Of a stretch of DNA of 64,000 bases, positions 18,253 through 26,814 are shown piece after piece. The position numbers and the translations under genes were made by a program. Position 1 is the stretch's first letter. Each line of letters starts with the position of its first letter. The stretch covers positions 434,001 to 498,000 of the forward strand of contig NZ_CXOP01000001.1 in assembly GCF_001269345.1 (NCBI RefSeq), written 5' to 3'. The DNA is from Limnohabitans sp. 2KL-27 (GTDB lineage Bacteria; Pseudomonadota; Gammaproteobacteria; Burkholderiales; Burkholderiaceae_C). The notes below the pieces were generated by a model. That model saw only the letters and a program-made list of their open reading frames with translations. It ran no database searches and had not been told where the DNA came from.

Positions 18253-19500
18253 TCAGGGCTTGACCGTGGTGCCTAAGGGCAAAGCCTGCTCCACCAAACT
18301 GGCGTGCAAGGCCGCGCCCAAAGGCAGGATCTCGTCGTTGAAATCGTAACGGCTGTTGTGCAACGGGTGGGGGCCCGGGCCGTGGGGCAGACCTTGGCCG
18401 ATGCGGATGTACGCCCCGGGTTTGGCCTGCAGCATGAAAGAAAAATCCTCGCCACCCATGCTGGGCAGCATGTTGCGCCAGACCTTGTCTTCGCCCACCA
18501 AGGCCGCTGCCACGTCGCAGGCAAATTGCGCCTCGGACACGGTGTTCACGGTGGCGGGGTAGACGCGCTCATAGGTCAATTCGGCCGATGCGCCAAAGCC
18601 CTGGGCGATGCCGTTGCACAAAGACCGCAAGCGGTCTTCGATCTGGTCTTGCACGGTCTCGCTGTAAGTGCGCACCGTGCCCACCAAAGTCACCTCGCCG
18701 GGGATTACGCTCATGGCCCCGGGGTGGCCGCCTTGCATCGAACAAATGCTGACCACCGCCTGGTCAAAGGCCGACAGGTTGCGGGCCACCACGCTTTGCG
18801 CAGCGGTGATGATGTGGCCCGCCACCAGCACCGGGTCGACGGCCTGGTGCGGGCGGGCGCCATGGCCGCCTTTGCCTCGGATGTGGATCTCGATCCGGTC
18901 GACTGCCGCCTGCATGGGGCCTGGGGTGATGCCGATCACGCCCAAAGGCGTCTCGGGCGAGTTGTGTTGGGCGTAGACCTGCTCGCACGGGAAACGCTCG
19001 AACAAGCCGTCCTCCATCATGGCGCGCGCACCCGCGAAACCTTCTTCGCCGGGCTGAAAAATCAGCACCGCTGTGCCATCAAAACGCCGGGTTTCGGCCA
19101 GGTACCGGGCCGCGCCCATCAGCATGGCCGTGTGGCCGTCGTGGCCGCAGCCGTGCATCAGGCCGGGCGTGCCAGATTTCCAGGTGCACTCGTTGAACTC
19201 GGTCAGCGGCAGCGCGTCCATGTCGGCCCGCAGACCGATCATGCGGCCCGGGTTGTGGGCCGAGCGGCCCTGACCATGCACCAAAGCCACCACGCCGGTT
19301 TGGCCGATGCCGGTGTGGATGCTGTCGACGCCACACAGCTTGAGCATCTCGGCCACGCGGCCCGCGGTGTAGACCTCTTCAAACCCCAGCTCGGGATGGG
19401 CGTGCAGGTCGCGCCGAAAAGCCGTGAGCTCGGGATGGAACTGGGCGATGCGCGCAAATGCCGCGCCCCGCCCCAACACCGATTGCAAAGAAGCACCCAC
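18253..19500 (-). CDS. M20-family amidohydrolase (hippurate hydrolase/aminoacylase-like)
   Basis: Metal-dependent amidase or peptidase that cleaves N-acyl or peptide bonds. From a GTG at 19500, 415 residues include FRRDLHAHPELGFEE, LRADMDALPL, HGCGHDGHTAML and QPGEEGFAGARAM with the catalytic Glu pair, the dimerisation-domain motif IRGKGGHGARPHQAVDP, and MGGEDFSFML near the end. These are the metal-ligand motifs of the HipO/AmaA group. A longer in-frame reading to 19962 lies wholly inside the DppB-like gene and is rejected. The GTG starts 2 nt past the permease stop. Its position inside the transporter operon suggests it processes the imported substrate in the cytoplasm. Confidence 0.86.
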   Translation of the reverse strand: MGASLQSVLGRGAAFARIAQFHPELTAFRRDLHAHPELGFEEVYTAGRVAEMLKLCGVDSIHTGIGQTGVVALVHGQGRSAHNPGRMIGLRADMDALPLTEFNECTWKSGTPGLMHGCGHDGHTAMLMGAARYLAETRRFDGTAVLIFQPGEEGFAGARAMMEDGLFERFPCEQVYAQHNSPETPLGVIGITPGPMQAAVDRIEIHIRGKGGHGARPHQAVDPVLVAGHIITAAQSVVARNLSAFDQAVVSICSMQGGHPGAMSVIPGEVTLVGTVRTYSETVQDQIEDRLRSLCNGIAQGFGASAELTYERVYPATVNTVSEAQFACDVAAALVGEDKVWRNMLPSMGGEDFSFMLQAKPGAYIRIGQGLPHGPGPHPLHNSRYDFNDEILPLGAALHASLVEQALPLGTTVKP

Positions 19501-19502
19501 GT

Positions 19503-20483
19503 TCAATGACCCCCGGGCTTGCCCACGCGCAGACGCGGGTCCACCACAAAGTAGAGCAAGTCCACGATCAGGTTGATGGCCACAAAGATCAGCGCGATCA
19601 GGCACAGGTAGGCGGCCATGACCGGGATGTCGGCAAACGTCACCGCCTGGATGAACAGCAAGCCCATGCCGGGCCACTGGAACACCGTCTCGGTGATGAT
19701 GGCAAAAGCAATCAGGCCGCCCAGCTGCAAACCGGTGATGGTGAGCACGGGCACCAAGGTGTTTTTCAGCGCGTGACCAAAGTGGATGGCCCGGTTGGAC
19801 AAACCCCGTGCGCGTGCGAACTTGATGTAGTCGGTGCGCAGCACCTCCAGCATCTCGGCCCGCACCAAGCGCATGATCAGCGTGAGCTGAAAAATTGCCA
19901 GCGTGACGGCCGGCAGCACGATGTGGTGCCAGCCCTTGGCCGTCATCAAGCCGCTCGACCACCAGCCCATTTGCACCACGTCACCCCGGCCAAAGCTGGG
20001 GAACCAGCCGAGCATCACGGCGAACACCAAGATCAGCAAAATGCCGATCAGGAAAGTGGGCAGCGACACCCCCAGCAGCGACACGGTCATGATCAGTTGG
20101 CTGGCCCAGGTGCCCCGGCGCAAGGCCGCGTAGACCCCCATGGGGATGCCAATGACCAGCGCCATGGTGGCGGCCACCAGGGCCAGCTCCAAGGTGGCGG
20201 GCAAGCGCTCGGCAATCAAGCGCGAGACCTTGGCACCCTGGCGCAGACTCAGGCCAAACTCGCCTTGGACCGCGTTGGACAAAAAGTGGCCAAACTGCAC
20301 AAAGAACGGTTGGTCCAGACCCAGATCGGCACGCAACATGTCGATCTGCTCTTTGGTGGCGTCTTGCCCCAGCAAGAACACCACCGGATCGCCCACATAC
20401 TGAAACAGCAAAAACGCAATGAAAGCGACCGTGACCATGACGACCACGGCCTGGATCAGCCGCTGCAAAATGAATGCGAGCAT
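19503..20483 (-). CDS. dppB: Peptide ABC transporter permease (DppB-like)
   Basis: Inner-membrane permease of 326 residues with six hydrophobic segments, the first at about 8-30. It has the DppB blocks LGLDQPFFVQFGHFL, GEFGLSLRQG and LPTFLIGILLILVF, and the coupling loop DYIKFARARGLSNRAIHFGHALKN. The start at 20483 overlaps the first binding-protein stop (TGATG); a TTG one codon earlier is less likely. Presumably it forms the channel with the DppC-like subunit. Separation of dppB from dppC by a hydrolase and a second binding protein is unusual. Confidence 0.9.
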   Translation of the reverse strand: MLAFILQRLIQAVVVMVTVAFIAFLLFQYVGDPVVFLLGQDATKEQIDMLRADLGLDQPFFVQFGHFLSNAVQGEFGLSLRQGAKVSRLIAERLPATLELALVAATMALVIGIPMGVYAALRRGTWASQLIMTVSLLGVSLPTFLIGILLILVFAVMLGWFPSFGRGDVVQMGWWSSGLMTAKGWHHIVLPAVTLAIFQLTLIMRLVRAEMLEVLRTDYIKFARARGLSNRAIHFGHALKNTLVPVLTITGLQLGGLIAFAIITETVFQWPGMGLLFIQAVTFADIPVMAAYLCLIALIFVAINLIVDLLYFVVDPRLRVGKPGGH

Positions 20484-22090
20484 CAATTGACCTTGATCAG
20501 CGACCAGTCAAGGCGGTTGTCAGGGCGGTGCACCACGTCGACGTTTTTCTTCATCGCCCAAGGGATCACCTGGTTGTGCAGCGGGATGTGCGCCACGGTG
20601 TCGTTTTGCAACTGCAGACCTTCGGTCATCAGGCGGTTGCGCACCGGCAAGTCGGTCTCGGTTTTCACGCGGTCCACGATGTAGTCCATGCGGGTGTTGC
20701 TGTAGCGGCCCACGTTGTAGTTGCCGTCGCCGCCTGTGCCCACCGAGCGGGTGAGCGACTGCAGGCTGTACAAGCCGTCAAAGGTCGGAACGCCCCAGCC
20801 CAGCATGTAGATGCTGGCTTCGTAGCGCTGGATCATGGGGAAATACGTCACCAAAGGCATGGTGCGCAGTTTGGCCCTCACGCCAACCTTGGCCCACATG
20901 GCGGTGATGGCCTGGCAGATCTCTTCGTCGTTGATGTAGCGGTTGTTGGGGCAGGCAAAGTCCACCTCAAAGCCGTTGGGGTAGCCAGCCTCGGCCAGCA
21001 GCTTTTTGGAGGCGTCTTGCGAATAAGGGAAACGGGTGTCCACCGCTTTGGTCCAGCCATTGACCTGAGGAGCCACCAAAGCGCCGGTATTTTGCGACAA
21101 GCCGCGCATGGTCACGCGGTGGATGGTGTCGATGTCGATGGCCTGGTACAGCGCCTTACGCACTTTCACGTCCTTGAGCGGGTTCTTGCCCTTGACGCTG
21201 GAGCCGGGCAGCTCGTCACGGTGCTGGTCCATGCCCAAGAAAATGGTGCGGTTTTCGATGCCGTCGACCACCTTCAGGTTGGCGTTGTTGCGCATGCGGC
21301 CCAGATCTTGAGGGCTGGGGTCGAGCACAAAGTCAATTTCACCCGAAAGCAAGGCCGCGGCACGCGTGGCTTCGTTCTTGATGGGGGTGTAAATGACTTC
21401 GGTCACGTTGGTGGGCGCCTCGGACCAGCCCCACCAGTTGGGGTTTTTCACCAGCACCAGCTTTTGGTCAGGTTGCCATTCTTTGACCATGTAAGGGCCG
21501 CTGCCCATGGCGTTGCGGTGGGCAAAGTTTTCGTCTTTGGTCTTGGCATCTTTGGGCTCGACCGACTTGTTCTTTTCGGCCCAGGCCTTGCTCATGATGC
21601 GCAGCTCGGTCATTTGGTTGAGCAGCACCGGGTTGGGGCCGCTCAAGATGATGTCCACCGTGTTGGCGTCGACCTTGACGATGCGGCTCATGCCTTGGGT
21701 GTAGACGTTGAAGTTGGACGTCTTGGCGCGTGCGCGGTCCAGAGAAAACACCACATCGTCGGCCGTGAGGGCCGAGCCATCGCTGAATTTGACGCCCTTG
21801 CGCAAATTGAAGCGGTACTGGGTGGCCGACATTTCTTTCCAGGACGTGGCCAACTTGGGTTCGATCTTGAAGGTTTTGCTGTTGTAGTAGACCAAGGAGT
21901 CAAAAATGGCCGCATGCACGCCGTTGCCCAGTGCGTTGTTTTGCGAGTGGATATCGAGCGTGGGGATGTCGCTGGCGCTGGACCACTTGAAAGGCTTGGC
22001 CTGCACTGTGGCGGCGCCCATCAGGCCCGCCAAACCCAAAGACAGCACCAATGTGGTGGCGCGAACGGACAAATTGTTGACGTTTTTCAT
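20483..22090 (-). CDS. Periplasmic peptide-binding protein, SBP_bac_5 family (first of the operon)
   Basis: Solute-binding protein of about 535 residues leading the peptide-transport operon. I chose ATG 22090 (MKNVNNLSVRATTLVLSLGL), preceded by AAGGTGA, which gives a normal signal peptide ending near VQA-KPF. Longer in-frame starts run into the palindrome at 22126. Family blocks are PTLDIHSQNNALGNG, FSDGSALTADDVVFSLDRA, GSGPYMVKEWQPD and VRKALYQAIDIDTIHRVTM. It shares the MLGWG/LGWT-type and cysteine-containing ACPNNRYINDEEICQ segments with the second binding protein, so the two look like an old duplication. Confidence 0.9.
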   Translation of the reverse strand: MKNVNNLSVRATTLVLSLGLAGLMGAATVQAKPFKWSSASDIPTLDIHSQNNALGNGVHAAIFDSLVYYNSKTFKIEPKLATSWKEMSATQYRFNLRKGVKFSDGSALTADDVVFSLDRARAKTSNFNVYTQGMSRIVKVDANTVDIILSGPNPVLLNQMTELRIMSKAWAEKNKSVEPKDAKTKDENFAHRNAMGSGPYMVKEWQPDQKLVLVKNPNWWGWSEAPTNVTEVIYTPIKNEATRAAALLSGEIDFVLDPSPQDLGRMRNNANLKVVDGIENRTIFLGMDQHRDELPGSSVKGKNPLKDVKVRKALYQAIDIDTIHRVTMRGLSQNTGALVAPQVNGWTKAVDTRFPYSQDASKKLLAEAGYPNGFEVDFACPNNRYINDEEICQAITAMWAKVGVRAKLRTMPLVTYFPMIQRYEASIYMLGWGVPTFDGLYSLQSLTRSVGTGGDGNYNVGRYSNTRMDYIVDRVKTETDLPVRNRLMTEGLQLQNDTVAHIPLHNQVIPWAMKKNVDVVHRPDNRLDWSLIKVN

Positions 22091-22125
22091 GAAAGTCACC
22101 TTGATCATGGAATGGAATGTACAGA

Positions 22126-22142
22126 GTTGCATACTATGCAAC
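22126..22142. promoter_or_regulatory. 17-bp perfect palindrome upstream of the peptide ABC operon
   Basis: GTTGCATA-C-TATGCAAC is symmetric over all 17 positions, 36 bp upstream of the first start codon. On the minus strand a TAGTAT -10-like box falls inside it with TGACAC 16 bp further upstream, so a bound repressor would block the promoter. The half-sites recur near the intact porin at 25464-25479. The style suits GntR-type regulators, but no cognate regulator gene is adjacent. Confidence 0.6.
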
Positions 22143-22209
22143 ATTCAGGCCCGTGTCAGGGAGAGGGAATTCCCCCAAATGGCCTGTCTCGCACAGGACT
22201 GGTGCATGC

Positions 22210-22965
22210 TCAGTCCAGCCGAATGTCCCCGTACCAGGCCCGAACGTCGCCGCGGGTGTTGTCACTGTCGGTCATGATGGCCATGCCCAACAAAGCGCCA
22301 GGCGCTTCGCCAAAGGCTTTTTCAAAGTCGGCACGCACATCGCGCTGGTATTGCCGCCATTGCTTGACATGCTGTGCGCCCGATTCCAGCACCAGCTTGC
22401 GCACCCGGTCCGTTCGGGGGTTGAGGATGACCGATTCCACCGGGCGGCGGTTGCACCAGACATACATCAGCGTGGCATAGGGCAAGGGCTCGCCGGTGAG
22501 CGCCTCGGTCAGGTCGCTGAGCATGGCGTTTTTGGCAGAAAACCGGCTGCGGTCCCCTTCAAAAGCCAAAATCAGCCGCACGGGGGCGTCTTCGCTGTCG
22601 CGCTCGCCCATGTCGGCCTCGGCCATCAGGTTGTCAATTTGCCATGCAAATTGCAGCCGCCCCAATTGGGCTCCAGGCACATTCAGCCGCTGGCGCAGCA
22701 TGCTGGCCGACGCTTGTGCGTGGGCGCTCAAGGCAGTTTGGCCGTCTTTCTGGGCAAGCCTGAACTCGGTGACCAATTTACCCGGCAGCTTGACCGATTC
22801 CCAGCGCGCTTTGTCCTGGGGGCTGAACGCCAAGGGGGCACCCGCGGGTTTGGTCAGGACCTTGGGCGCACTGGTGTCCGCCTTGTCCAGCTGGGCGCAA
22901 CCGCCTAAGGCCATGGCACATCCCCACAGCGCGATCCAGCCTGCCCATGAACGCCAAAAAACCAT
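22210..22965 (-). CDS. DUF3047 lipoprotein of unknown function
   Basis: A 251-residue protein with a lipoprotein signal (hydrophobic stretch followed by lipobox-like LGGC-AQ at about 21-25), so probably anchored to a periplasmic membrane face. The C-terminal part matches the DUF3047 pattern: LAFEGDRS, YVWCNRRPVESVIL, SGAQHVKQWRQYQRDV and MAIMTDSDNTRGDVRAWYGDIRL. Function of the family is not known to me. The start at 22965 is preceded by AAGGG. It is divergent from the Bug protein gene and upstream of the peptide operon, but not obviously part of it. Confidence 0.75.
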   Translation of the reverse strand: MVFWRSWAGWIALWGCAMALGGCAQLDKADTSAPKVLTKPAGAPLAFSPQDKARWESVKLPGKLVTEFRLAQKDGQTALSAHAQASASMLRQRLNVPGAQLGRLQFAWQIDNLMAEADMGERDSEDAPVRLILAFEGDRSRFSAKNAMLSDLTEALTGEPLPYATLMYVWCNRRPVESVILNPRTDRVRKLVLESGAQHVKQWRQYQRDVRADFEKAFGEAPGALLGMAIMTDSDNTRGDVRAWYGDIRLD

Positions 22966-23062
22966 GCTTGCCCTTTGAACACCCATGCAAGAACAAATGG
23001 CTTGCATAATCTTTGATCATTTTGATCCATCTGCTGCCATCAACGACTCAGGAGCAACCCGC

Positions 23063-24034
23063 ATGATGAACCGCCGCCAACTGGTCCAAGCCGCCTTGAC
23101 CACGCTCCCGCTGGGCCTCGTTCAAGCCCAAACCACTTTCCCGTCAAAACCCATGCGCATCGTGGTGCCCTTTGGCGCGGGCGGGGTGGCCGATCTGACG
23201 GCGCGCGCTGTGGCGCAAAAGCTCTCGACGAACGTGGGACAGCCGGTGGTCATCGACAACCGCCCCGGGGCAGGGGGCATTGTGGCCGCCGAGTTGGTGG
23301 CCAAGGCCGATCCCGATGGCCACACTTTGCTGCTGATGTCCAACGGCACCGCCGTGAGCGCTGGTTTGTTCAAGTCACTGCCGTTTAACCCACGCACCGA
23401 CTTTGCACCGATTTCGTTGCTGGGCCTGTTTGACATCGCCATCGTGGTGCCCGAAGCATCGCCGCACCAAACCCTGGCTGATCTGATCGGCTTTGGCCGC
23501 AGCAACCCGGGCAAGCTGAACATCGGCACCATCAACATCGGCAGCACGCAGCACCTGGCGGCCGAGTTGCTGCGCACCCAAGCCAACCTGATCGCGCCAA
23601 TCATTCCCTACAACGGCACACCCGCGGTCATCCATGCCTTGCGCGGCGGACAAATCGATGCGGCCGTCGAAATTCTGGGCCCGCTCAAACCGCAAATCAA
23701 CGCCAAAGCTGTGCGCCTGCTGGGCGTGATGGGTGCCAAGCGCCCCCCGGACCTGCCGCTGGTGCCGGTGGTGCGCGAACTGCCGGGTCTGAGCAGCTTC
23801 AATGTGTCATCTTGGAACGCACTGGCCGCGCCCGGCAAAACACCCCAGCCGATTGTGCAGCGCCTGCACACCGAAGTGGCCAAGATACTGACCGAGCCGG
23901 AGATGGTGCAACGCCTGGCCAGCTTCAATGTGCAAGCCCAATCCAGCACCCCGACGCAACTGGCGCAACTGCTGGACGCCGACATCCAGCGCTGGCGTGA
24001 AGTGATCCTAAAAGCAGGGATACCGCAGCAATAA
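23063..24034 (+). CDS. Bug-family (TctC-like) periplasmic binding protein, orphan
   Basis: A 323-residue periplasmic solute-binding protein of the Bug family, greatly expanded in Burkholderiales. Seen are a signal peptide (MNRRQLVQAALTTLPLGLVQAQ), KPMRIVVPFGAGGVADLTARAVAQKL, VIDNRPGAGGIVAAE and the DPDGHTLLL block, the standard first-lobe motifs. The start at 23063 (ATGATG) has CAGGAGC upstream. No tctA or tctB genes are next to it, so it is an orphan that may use a distant transporter or act in sensing. The porin terminator at 24047 also serves its 3' end. Confidence 0.88.
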   Translation: MMNRRQLVQAALTTLPLGLVQAQTTFPSKPMRIVVPFGAGGVADLTARAVAQKLSTNVGQPVVIDNRPGAGGIVAAELVAKADPDGHTLLLMSNGTAVSAGLFKSLPFNPRTDFAPISLLGLFDIAIVVPEASPHQTLADLIGFGRSNPGKLNIGTINIGSTQHLAAELLRTQANLIAPIIPYNGTPAVIHALRGGQIDAAVEILGPLKPQINAKAVRLLGVMGAKRPPDLPLVPVVRELPGLSSFNVSSWNALAAPGKTPQPIVQRLHTEVAKILTEPEMVQRLASFNVQAQSSTPTQLAQLLDADIQRWREVILKAGIPQQ

Positions 24035-24043
24035 GGCGGGGCT

Positions 24044-24114
24044 CATAAAAAAACCCACCGTGTTGCCACGGTGGGTTTTTTGGTCTTTTAACTCTCAACT
24101 GGCTTGCGCCAGCG
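24044..24114. repeat. 71-bp repeat, right copy (inverted relative to 13611-13681)
   Basis: The reverse complement of this segment equals 13611-13681 at every position. It lies immediately after the stop of the intact porin (read on the minus strand) and contains its 3' hairpin and terminator. The two copies are separated by about 10.4 kb that holds the complete peptide ABC operon, the DUF3047 gene and the orphan Bug gene. Confidence 0.95.
24047..24081. terminator. Bidirectional terminator between Bug gene and intact porin
   Basis: Stem CCCACCGTG at 24054-24062 and CACGGTGGG at 24067-24075 with a four-base loop, A-run on one side and T-run on the other. It can end both the plus-strand Bug transcript (stop at 24034) and the minus-strand porin transcript. 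It is the same structure as the terminator at 13644-13678. Confidence 0.92.
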
Positions 24115-24119
24115 TCAAA

Positions 24120-25307
24120 TTAGAAAGCGTGGCGCACGCCGACTTGGTAAGCAGTGGCAGACGAGCCAGCTGTAGGAGTCAACACACCATACTGAGCGTT
24201 GGCATCGTTGGTCACGCGAGCGTATTGTGCGTAAACGTCAGTGCGCTTGCTCAGAGCGTGAGCAATGCCCAAGGCCAACTGCTTGGCACCGAACTCGCCA
24301 GTGCTATTGGCTGTGTCAACCGACTTGATGGCGTAGCTGGCCTTGATGGTGTTGGCACCCATGGGCACAATCAGACCCAAGATGGTGTCTGTGCCCTTGA
24401 GGCTTTCCAGCTTTTGAGTCTGGTAACCAAAAGTTGCCTTGGCAACGCCGAAGTCATAGCTACCAGCCAAGATGGTGGTGCCCACGTTGGCAGTTGTGGT
24501 GGTTGTGACGCCGTGCTTGATGGTCTGTGTACCCACAGCCAAAGTCAGAGGACCTGCATCGTAACGAACGCGCAAGGAAGTACCTGCACCCAGCTTGCCA
24601 GTTGTGTTGGTGCTGGCGTTACCGTCGACCATGTACATGGCAACAGCTTGAACACCATTGAACACGGGAGTGCTGTAAGTGATGGTGTTGTTGGCACGGG
24701 CTGCGTTCACGCTGGCAACAGATTCGGTTAAACGTGCACCGCTGGCAGCGCTGGCAGCAGCAGCGCTGGCGTACCAAGGGCTGGCCAGAGACGCGTTGGT
24801 TAAGCCTTGCACATAAACACCAGAGCTGATGCTAGTGGTGGCCAAGTCTACGCCACGAGCAATGACACCGCCCAGGTTGTACCAGCTGCCAACGCCGTTG
24901 GTGCCGAAGGGATCAGCGATGCCGGTGATGCGGAACAGGGGGGTGTAGTCACCACCCAAGTCAACGCGACCAAAGCCACCTTGAACGCCGACCAAGCCAA
25001 TACGGTCGCAGAAGCTGGTGGTTGCTGATGCAGAAGCAGAGGCGCTAGCGTAAGCAACGCCAGCATTGGGCGTCAAAGTGGTGTCGCATGTGAAGTTGGC
25101 TTTCATGCCGCCGCCCAGGTCTTCGGTGCCAGCGAACTGGATACGCGAAGAAGCCATGCCGTTCTTGGACATGCTGGTGGCTGAACCGACGTCGTTCTTG
25201 GCGTTTTGAACGCTCAAGTCAAAAGTACCCGACAAAGCCACGGTGGATTGTGCGAAAGCAGCGCCGGTGGCAGCAACAGCAGCCAGAGCAATCAGAGTTT
25301 TTTTCAT
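24120..25307 (-). CDS. Gram-negative trimeric porin, intact
   Basis: Outer-membrane general porin of 395 residues, Burkholderia OmpC-like. It has a normal signal peptide MKKTLIALAAVAATGAAFAQ, cleaved before STVALSG. It carries porin blocks SRIQFAGTEDLGGGMKANF, GFGRVDLGGDYTPLFRITG and the C-terminal strand ending VGVRHAF with terminal Phe. The start at 25307 is preceded by TTTGGAGAA. It is paralogous to the porin at 12463-13605 and shares an identical 3' untranslated region, but the bodies differ in loops and length. Upstream lies a GTTGCA/TGCAAC palindrome like that of the peptide operon. Confidence 0.93.
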   Translation of the reverse strand: MKKTLIALAAVAATGAAFAQSTVALSGTFDLSVQNAKNDVGSATSMSKNGMASSRIQFAGTEDLGGGMKANFTCDTTLTPNAGVAYASASASASATTSFCDRIGLVGVQGGFGRVDLGGDYTPLFRITGIADPFGTNGVGSWYNLGGVIARGVDLATTSISSGVYVQGLTNASLASPWYASAAAASAASGARLTESVASVNAARANNTITYSTPVFNGVQAVAMYMVDGNASTNTTGKLGAGTSLRVRYDAGPLTLAVGTQTIKHGVTTTTTANVGTTILAGSYDFGVAKATFGYQTQKLESLKGTDTILGLIVPMGANTIKASYAIKSVDTANSTGEFGAKQLALGIAHALSKRTDVYAQYARVTNDANAQYGVLTPTAGSSATAYQVGVRHAF

Positions 25308-25463
25308 TGCAAATTTCTCCAAAGTTTAAAAAAGAGCTTCGAATCCACCAGGTGGAAGACACCTGCCTGAACACTTAGCCAACCTCCAAATTCGGAAGGT
25401 TGAGCGTATTGCACCAGAGCCATGCGGCTTTTCAAAGAATTTCTACGAATAAAGGTCTTTTCC

Positions 25464-25479
25464 GTTGCATCGTTGCAAC
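25464..25479. promoter_or_regulatory. Palindrome GTTGCA-TCGT-TGCAAC upstream of the intact porin
   Basis: A 16-bp site with perfect 6-bp arms (25464-25469 and 25474-25479), 157 bp upstream of the porin start. Its half-sites equal those of the 17-bp palindrome at 22126-22142, with a 4-bp instead of 5-bp centre. The surrounding gap, 25308-25660, is otherwise A+T rich and must hold the porin promoter and the coq7 promoter; I see no gene in it. Confidence 0.5.
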
Positions 25480-25660
25480 AACCCCACGGCAACTGTTTTC
25501 AATTGAATCCCTTTAGCTCTACTTTTATCAATAAATTCAATGACTTCCGAAGATTCTCAAAAGCATCGGTTGAATAAGGAATTGCTTCAAAATTTGACCA
25601 ACAACTGGCCCACCACCGCCTTCACGCCAGAATTCAGCGCACTTTGATAAGCTCGCTTAC

Positions 25661-26287
25661 ATGAACACCCACGCTTTGATCCTGGCCGCTGACAGCGCTT
25701 TGCGCACCCTGTGGGCCGAGCCCCGTGCCAGCCGCCCCATGCCCTTGGCTGCCACTGCCGAGTTGGCATTGACCGATGCCGAGCGACGCGAGGCGGCTGC
25801 CTTGATGCGCGTGAACCATGTGGGTGAGGTCTGCGCCCAGGCGCTGTACACCGGGCAGGCGCTGGCCTGCAAAGACCCGGCCTTGCGTGCCCAGCTGGCC
25901 GAGGCGAGCCGGGAAGAGACGGACCACCTGGCCTGGACCCACCAGCGGCTCCAAGACCTGAAAGACCGCCCCTCTCTTTTGAACCCCCTGTGGTACGCGG
26001 GGGCCTTTGCCATTGGCTATGCCGCCGGCAAACTGGGTGGCGACAAAGTGAGCCTGGGGTTTGTGGTCGAAACCGAGCGGCAGGTGGAGGCGCACCTGCA
26101 AAGTCACATGGACCGCTTGCCTGCCGCCGACAGCGCCTCGCGCGCCATCGTGGCGCAAATGAAAGCCGATGAAATGGCCCATGCCCAGATGGCCATGCAG
26201 GCCGGGGCGGTCGAGCTGCCCGGCCCCGTCAAGGCCATGATGCAGATGGCGTCCAAGGTGATGACCACGGTGGCGCACCGGGTTTAA
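25661..26287 (+). CDS. coq7: 2-polyprenyl-3-methyl-6-methoxy-1,4-benzoquinone (demethoxyubiquinone) hydroxylase, Coq7 type
   Basis: Di-iron monooxygenase for the penultimate hydroxylation of ubiquinone biosynthesis, at the inner membrane face. The 208-residue protein has the carboxylate-histidine ligands in two repeats: [14 protein letters not shown] and EETDHLAW in the first, [12 protein letters not shown] and [10 protein letters not shown] in the second. A hydrophobic helix ([18 protein letters not shown]) lies between, probably for membrane association. This is the bacterial Coq7 pattern. The gene stands alone, convergent with the OsmC-like gene. Confidence 0.93.
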   Translation: MNTHALILAADSALRTLWAEPRASRPMPLAATAELALTDAERREAAALMRVNHVGEVCAQALYTGQALACKDPALRAQLAEASREETDHLAWTHQRLQDLKDRPSLLNPLWYAGAFAIGYAAGKLGGDKVSLGFVVETERQVEAHLQSHMDRLPAADSASRAIVAQMKADEMAHAQMAMQAGAVELPGPVKAMMQMASKVMTTVAHRV

Positions 26288-26361
26288 GCCTAGGCCCAAA
26301 TCGGGCTTGTCGTGTGGCCAATAGAGGAGTGGGCGCCCTTCAATGCCATCCATTCAACCGT

Positions 26362-26814
26362 TCAAGCCAGTTCCACCACCTCAAAACTGGTCGTGATTTC
26401 TGCTGTTTTGCCCAGCATGATGCTGGCCGAGCAGTATTTGTCGTGGCTCATGGCAATGGCCCGCTCGACCGCGCTGGCGGGCACGCCTTTGGCAGTGACG
26501 GTGAAATGCATGTTGATCTGGGTGAAGACTTTGGGGTCCACCTCGGCGCGTTGGCTGCTGATTTTCACGCTGCAGCCACGCACATCGTGCCTGCCGCGCT
26601 TGAGGATGAGCACCACGTCATAGGCCGTGCAGCCGCCTGTACCGGCCAAAAGCATTTCCATCGGACGCGGGGCCAGGTTCTGGCCACCGTTTTCGGGCTT
26701 GGCGGCGTCTGGCGCACCGTCCATGTTGACCACATGGCCCGAGCCAGTTTCGGCCACAAAGCCCATGCCCGAACGGGTACCGGCCGCGCCGGTCCAGGTG
26801 ACTGTGCATTCCAT
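26362..26814 (-). CDS. OsmC-family protein
   Basis: A 150-residue OsmC-like protein; relatives reduce organic or lipid hydroperoxides with two cysteines. Both are seen: Cys62 in LAGTGGCTAYDVV and the later Cys in SHDKYCSASIML, with RPMEMLLAGTGG before the first. The N-terminal beta strands (CTVTWTGAAGTRSGMGFVAET) include another cysteine. It is closer in layout to the YhfA subgroup than to classical OsmC or Ohr, so a peroxidase role is not certain. Stand-alone, divergent from ilvA. Confidence 0.85.
   Translation of the reverse strand: MECTVTWTGAAGTRSGMGFVAETGSGHVVNMDGAPDAAKPENGGQNLAPRPMEMLLAGTGGCTAYDVVLILKRGRHDVRGCSVKISSQRAEVDPKVFTQINMHFTVTAKGVPASAVERAIAMSHDKYCSASIMLGKTAEITTSFEVVELA

Noticed and set aside
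15997..18276. Plus-strand frame of about 760 codons over dppC and the second binding protein
   Set aside because: Opposite frame of well-recognised genes, with His/Gln/Val-rich low-information translation and no start site.
18253..19962. Longer M20 hydrolase reading back to 19962
   Set aside because: The extra 154 codons lie inside dppB and carry no family similarity; GTG 19500 fits the junction.
22165..22174. Palindrome GGGAATTCCC
   Set aside because: A 10-bp palindrome with an EcoRI core is easily random and has no partner site.
20474..22480. Plus-strand frame of about 670 codons
   Set aside because: Shadow of the first peptide-binding protein gene; no ribosome-binding site or domain pattern.
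26290..26306. GCCC/GGGC hairpin after coq7
   Set aside because: Only 4 bp stem with no T-run, too weak to call a terminator.
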